The translations under genes and the position numbers were made by a program. Below are positions 7,583-7,631 of a stretch of 7,631 bases of DNA, piece after piece. The stretch's first letter is position 1, and the number at the start of each line of letters is the position of its first letter. Source of the stretch: an uncultured Chlorobiota bacterium (GTDB lineage Bacteria > Bacteroidota > Bacteroidia > Bacteroidales > JAADGE01); NCBI GenBank assembly GCA_947311265.1, contig CAMZKQ010000191.1, positions 1 through 7,631 of the forward strand, given 5' to 3'. The notes beneath the pieces are model-generated. The model saw nothing but the letters and a program-made list of their open reading frames with translations. It was not told where the DNA came from and did no database searches.

Positions 7583-7631
7583 CAACTGCTTTCGATAGCA
7601 GCTTGTATTTGTGCTAGGCTTCACTGCAATA

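Noticed and set aside
7586..7601. CTGCT...AGCAG hairpin after the gldG stop
   Set aside because: The stem is only 5 bp with a 6-base loop and is not followed by a real U-run (CTTGTATTTG), so a terminator call is not supported. The remaining tail to 7631 is too short to show the next gene.

Overview
The window looks like ordinary chromosomal sequence from an AT-rich member of the Bacteroidota. Three things point there. The PD40/OmpA outer-membrane protein and GldG belong to families typical of that phylum. No Shine-Dalgarno-like sequence precedes any of the two visible starts. The one clear promoter matches the Bacteroidota sigma-A type (TTG, then TAnnTTTG) rather than the E. coli type. I cannot place it below phylum level with confidence.

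Layout: (1) 1-2211 (+) is the 3' part of a large envelope protein with the order TPR, PD40 beta-propeller, carboxypeptidase-regulatory-like beta domain, then OmpA-like peptidoglycan-binding domain. Its 5' end lies outside the window. (2) 2212-2263 is a short convergent gap holding a strong hairpin that can terminate transcription in both directions. (3) 2264-5689 (-) is mfd, the transcription-repair coupling factor, complete with all helicase motifs and an apparent TTG start. (4) 5690-5884 is a divergent intergenic region with a well-matched promoter for the gene on its right. (5) 5885-7582 (+) is gldG, a membrane-anchored component of the gliding-associated ABC transporter. (6) 7583-7631 is a short tail with nothing recognisable.

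The three genes do not form an operon. Genes 1 and 2 converge on a shared terminator, and genes 2 and 3 diverge from a 195-base intergenic region. Mfd is a cytoplasmic DNA-repair protein. The two flanking genes are envelope proteins whose families include members linked to type IX secretion or gliding, but a functional link between them is only inference here. I found no mobile element, CRISPR array, RNA gene or obviously new multi-gene system. The points most worth a second look are gldG without gldF directly upstream, a second degenerate OmpA-like fold in gene 1, and the non-ATG start of mfd.
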